Positions 62,301-64,000 of a DNA stretch of 64,000 nt are shown here, one piece after another. Location of the stretch: positions 60,487 to 124,486 of the forward strand of contig CANGTQ010000007.1 in NCBI GenBank assembly GCA_947456955.1, in the 5' to 3' direction. The position numbers and the translations under genes are program-made. Below the pieces are notes generated by a model. It was not told where the DNA came from, searched no databases, and worked only from the letters and a program-made list of their open reading frames with translations. Source of the DNA: Flavobacteriaceae bacterium. GTDB lineage: Bacteria; Bacteroidota; Bacteroidia; Flavobacteriales; Flavobacteriaceae. Numbering within the stretch: the stretch's first letter is position 1; every line of letters starts with the position of its first letter.

Positions 62301-64000
62301 CTGTTACCGTTACAAATACCAATGGATGTAGTTCAACAGCTACTATTGTTATTACTCAAGATACTGAGGCTACCTCTTCTACAGAGACAATTACAGCTTG
62401 CGATACTTATACTTGGTCAGTAAATGGACAAACTTATACTGAAAGCGGGACTTATACTTCATTAGGAACAAATGCTTCCGGATGTGTTGATACAAAAACA
62501 TTAGTTTTAACAATTAACAAAAGTTCAACTTCAGTAGAAAGTGTTACAGCATGTGATACGTATACTTGGTCAGTTAATGGAGCTACTTATACTACAGGTG
62601 GTACATACACAGGAACGAGTACCAATGCAGCAAATTGTCCTCAAGCTGAGACATTGAACTTGACGATTAATGCATCAACATCAAATACTACAACTGCTAC
62701 AGCATGTGATACGTATACGTGGTCAGTTAATGGAGCTACTTATACTTCAAGTGGTCAACGTACAGTAACTAGTACCAATGCTGCAAATTGTCCTCAAACA
62801 GAGACATTGAACTTAACAATTAATGCATCAACATCAAATACTACAAATACTACGGCATGTAATACGTATACTTGGTCTGTTAATGGGTCTACTTATACAA
62901 CAAGTGGTCAACGAACAGTAACCAGTACCAATTCCGCCAATTGTCCTCAAACAGACACTTTGAACTTAACCATTACGCCTAGCACAACAGGAACAACAAC
63001 AGTTTCAGCTTGTGACACGTATACTTGGTCAGCAGGAAATGGGAATACATATACAAGCACACCAACTACAGCGCCTACATTTGTTTCTGGTTGTAATACA
63101 CAAACATTAGCCTTGACCATTACACCAAGTACAACAAACACAACTGAAATAACAGCTTGCGAGAGTTATATTTGGCCAGTTACAGGTCTTACTTATACTG
63201 ATTCAGATGAAATCACAGAAACCGTTGGATGTGTTACAGAAACATTAGTATTAACCATTAATTATAGTACATCAAACACTACAACTATAACACAATGTGG
63301 TGGTAGTTATACATGGGAAGGACCATTAGGAAATAATGAAACATACTCTGCATCGACTACAGTCACTAACGTGACTACTAATGCAGAAGGATGTAATCAT
63401 ACAGAGACGTTGGTTTTGACTATCATACCAAGTACAAGTAATACGACTACCTTAACGGTAAATGCAGCTAGTTATATTTGGTCTGTAAATGGACAAACGT
63501 ATACAACAAGCGGAACTTATACTTCTGTTTCTGGATGTCATACTGAGGTTTTAGAGTTAACCCTTATAGTATGTTCAAATACTACTTCTAGTCAATCGGT
63601 AACTGCGTGCGATAGTTATACATGGTCAATAAATGCTCAAACGTATAATGCGTCTGGAAATTTTACATTTGTAAGTTCAATTGCTGGAGGTTGTACGGAT
63701 ACCAAAACGTTGAATTTGACAATTAACCAATCGTCTGTATATTATGCAGATACAGATGGTGATGGATATGGAAATGCAAGTAGCAGTACAAATGCATGTT
63801 CACAACCATCAGGTTATGTATCAAACAGTACAGATTGTAATGATACAAATAGTTCAGTAAATCCAGCAGCAACAGAAGTTGCCAATGGAATTGATGATGA
63901 CTGTGACGGAACAATTGATGAGGGTACAACTCCATCAGCTCCAGGAGTTACAAACTCGACACTATGTGTAGGATCTCCTTCAGTTACTTTAACAGCTACA
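56318..64000 (+). CDS. Giant repetitive secreted/surface protein (partial, continues past window): FN3 repeats, YDG and MBG/Ig-like domains, nine ACDTYTW repeats, MopE-like DTDGDGYG motif
   Basis: ATG at 56318 and no stop to 64000 (2561 codons): MKNILLFRKSSSLSLWSFALLFLLISGKGYGQYSITGTGPSNNYTQNFDAFRG... Absent from the ORF track because it is open at the 3' edge. Confidence 0.93.
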   Translation, partial: MKNILLFRKSSSLSLWSFALLFLLISGKGYGQYSITGTGPSNNYTQNFDAFRGTSLTLPSNWAVATASYNAGTPVLTAGAATPTVSNASGNNCYAGRATSTSSDYSILQKQGTSGSTTFTFSASNGTGNIISGFVITWNVEQFSAAGRATTVDFKYRTNGGTYSSTGVTGTTLYTSTTGTSTTFSITQTGYSISVSGLSLAPSATADFQFSIANGSGSGSNAHVGIDDFTIYANAPVITAPTAPTIGTITPSNGQLSVAFTAPSSNGGAAITDYKCSINGGTYFSLATTTSPFVLSTLTNGTAYSITIKAVNSAGDGTASNSVTGTPRTVPSASTITGITPGNGNLSVAFTSGSDGGAAVTNYKYSLNGGSSFTAFSPAQTTSPVLMSGLTNGTAYNVQLVAVNAAGDGAASNSEIGTPFTTPSAVTGFTVTEGNSQLSLAFTAGADGGSAITNYEYSLNGGSTFTSAGATTSPIVVTGLTNGITYSVQLRAVNAAGNGVATTSVSATPRTISDAPSITGITAGNSQLIVAFLAPAFNGGAAITNYKYSLNGGSTFVSAGTTSSPILITGLTNGTTYDVQLLVVNVAGDGTPSSTVQGTPEAPSAPTITASKTSLNALSTIYGTASTTEEFNVSGATLLGDITVTAPTGFEVSTSSASGYASSITVGGAGSVSSTPIYVRLTATNAVGTYSGNITLNSPGAVQVSIATASSSVAPKGLSITGLTGVDKTYDTTTTATVTGTPSLVGVVGSDDVNLNSSSVIYNFSNANAGIAKPITVLGYTLNGISASNYTVAQPTGITATINKAASSISVTGSSSFTYNTTAQGPTNSNVLGSTGTVTYSYNGVSPTVYGPSSTRPTNAGTYTVTATVATDINYETASSADFSFIINKAEQTITLASTDAKTTSTTTYSLIQNASSGLPVSYTSSNPAVATVSGNTVTIIGVGTTTITANQSGDSNYNAALEATQILTVTQGISTLLAWQFGTPASSGSESTYAATTVVSGLATSNLSRGPGVASTALGRAYAANGWSSVTNTKANAITTNQYIQFTVAPVTGKTVTLTALDARLRRSGASAPNAYVWRYSTNGTSFTDIGSDVSFTSTVDGVDQTQIDLSSITALQNVPFGTTLTFRIYAWGGTSTGSTFSIGRFGANVTTNSLAISGYVQQLPAPSITSALTSNGTVGSVFTYATAATNLPTSYSATGLPSGLTINTTSGAISGTPTAAGTFNVSLSATNGTGTDTKTLVITVGQANQVITFNTLSGKTYGDASFSLNGTSTSGLALTYSSSNTAVATISGNTVTIVGAGTTSITASQSGDANYFAASDVSQDIVVAKANQTITFNTLSDKNDTDGSFTLDATASSGLSVTYSSSNTSVVTISGTTATIVAPGITTITASQAGNDNYNAATSVDQSQTIINTQLANQTITFGPLSPVTYGDGTFTLNGTVDSSLAITYVSSNPSVASVSGDVVTILSPGTTTITASQAGDSTHNPAPNVSQSLVVNTKTLTISNIVVANKDYDGTAVATITSADLNGVVGADDVTLTNTATFASANAGTGIAVTPNFVLNGEDASRYNLTQPTGLLANINMANQTILFDSLSSKAYGDTAFNLIATGGASGLPVTFTSSDTNILTISGNVATIIGVGDVTITASQAGNANYNAASNVSQTITINKANQTITFNALVNRTTADSSFSLAGFASSTLPLSYASSNAAVATISGNVVTIVGPGSTTITVSQAGNNLYNAATDVNQTQLILTAISKWTFENITTTNSGRDVIITGSALADQGVQTAGTLFSANHASSSTSWTNLTGNGSLKSVSSNNWAVGDYWQFKVNTLNYNNLAVSVEQTGSGTGPSTFKLQYSLNGTSYTDLPGGTYSLDTGSWSSTLYKSAAVRSFDLSSLISLNNKSEVYVRLVNVNTTSNGSGTVATGGTSRIDNFVLTGVACNATAGITNNTGVTKVTCSVPSIALTATGGSGYSWSNGLTVVGTTDSLDVTSAGTYTVTVTNTNGCSSTATIVITQDTEATSSTETITACDTYTWSVNGQTYTESGTYTSLGTNASGCVDTKTLVLTINKSSTSVESVTACDTYTWSVNGATYTTGGTYTGTSTNAANCPQAETLNLTINASTSNTTTATACDTYTWSVNGATYTSSGQRTVTSTNAANCPQTETLNLTINASTSNTTNTTACNTYTWSVNGSTYTTSGQRTVTSTNSANCPQTDTLNLTITPSTTGTTTVSACDTYTWSAGNGNTYTSTPTTAPTFVSGCNTQTLALTITPSTTNTTEITACESYIWPVTGLTYTDSDEITETVGCVTETLVLTINYSTSNTTTITQCGGSYTWEGPLGNNETYSASTTVTNVTTNAEGCNHTETLVLTIIPSTSNTTTLTVNAASYIWSVNGQTYTTSGTYTSVSGCHTEVLELTLIVCSNTTSSQSVTACDSYTWSINAQTYNASGNFTFVSSIAGGCTDTKTLNLTINQSSVYYADTDGDGYGNASSSTNACSQPSGYVSNSTDCNDTNSSVNPAATEVANGIDDDCDGTIDEGTTPSAPGVTNSTLCVGSPSVTLTAT
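57036..58119 (+). repeat. Four fibronectin-III-like repeats within the giant protein
   Basis: Four units of the form SApsITGiTpGNsqLsVAFtaxxxGGaaITNYkYSLNGGstFxxxxxxTTSPixitGLTNGTxYxVqLxAVNaAGdGxxS. Confidence 0.85.
58984..61560 (+). repeat. Six MBG/bacterial-Ig-like repeats (QTITFNxLSxKTYGD...YNAAxxVSQ) interspersed with a YDG domain and other Ig-like segments
   Basis: Starts near 58990, 60070, 60318, 60575, 61077 and 61327; YDG-like KDYDGTAVATI at about 60850, and a preceding KTYDTTTTATV at about 58500. Confidence 0.8.
62370..63730 (+). repeat. Nine tandem about 50-aa ACDTYTWSVNGxTYT repeats
   Basis: TACDTYTW/TACDTYTW/TACDTYTW/TACNTYTW/SACDTYTW/TACESYIW/TQCGGSYTW/TVNAASYIW/TACDSYTW at roughly 150-bp spacing. 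Confidence 0.85.

Noticed and set aside
62370-63730. CRISPR or DNA-level tandem-repeat locus
   Set aside because: About 150-bp periodicity is in-frame protein repeats of a continuous ORF.
62947-63935. Short minus-strand ORFs in the giant gene region
   Set aside because: They lie antisense to the open + strand frame and have low-complexity Val/His/Leu composition.

Overview
AT-rich chromosomal window whose gene content looks like Flavobacteriaceae (probably Flavobacterium; inferred from T9SS sorting domains, PorX, fused SecDF and TAnnTTTG-type promoters). It holds two halves of a surface-polysaccharide system. The first (about 2.4-13.1 kb) has FdtA/FdtB-type amino-sugar enzymes, a Wzx-like flippase, several glycosyltransferases and a 2OG-oxygenase-like protein. 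The second (about 47.1-55.8 kb) has Wza/Wzc export proteins, an epimerase, two nucleotide-sugar dehydrogenases and RfbB. Between them lie housekeeping genes (ftsE-like, TPR protein, asnB, gyrB, mdh, secDF, ald, tsaE, porX, recR), secreted or surface proteins, and a very large repetitive surface protein open from 56318 to the window end that the supplied ORF track misses. The most unusual signal is a set of intergenic arrays with strict 7-nt periodicity. Most are arranged as inverted arms and each locus has its own heptamer consensus. One pair of arms (52789-52865 and 53250-53340) precisely brackets a four-helix-bundle (23S rRNA intervening-sequence-protein family) gene inserted between two nucleotide-sugar dehydrogenase genes, which suggests an IVS-like mobile or RNA-processed element inside a protein-coding operon. 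A second candidate is a small cassette-like island (27.86-28.85 kb) where two orphan genes are each bracketed by inverted 9-15 bp motifs. No rRNA, tRNA, CRISPR array, transposase or integrase was recognised. All assignments come from reading the sequence; no database search was run.
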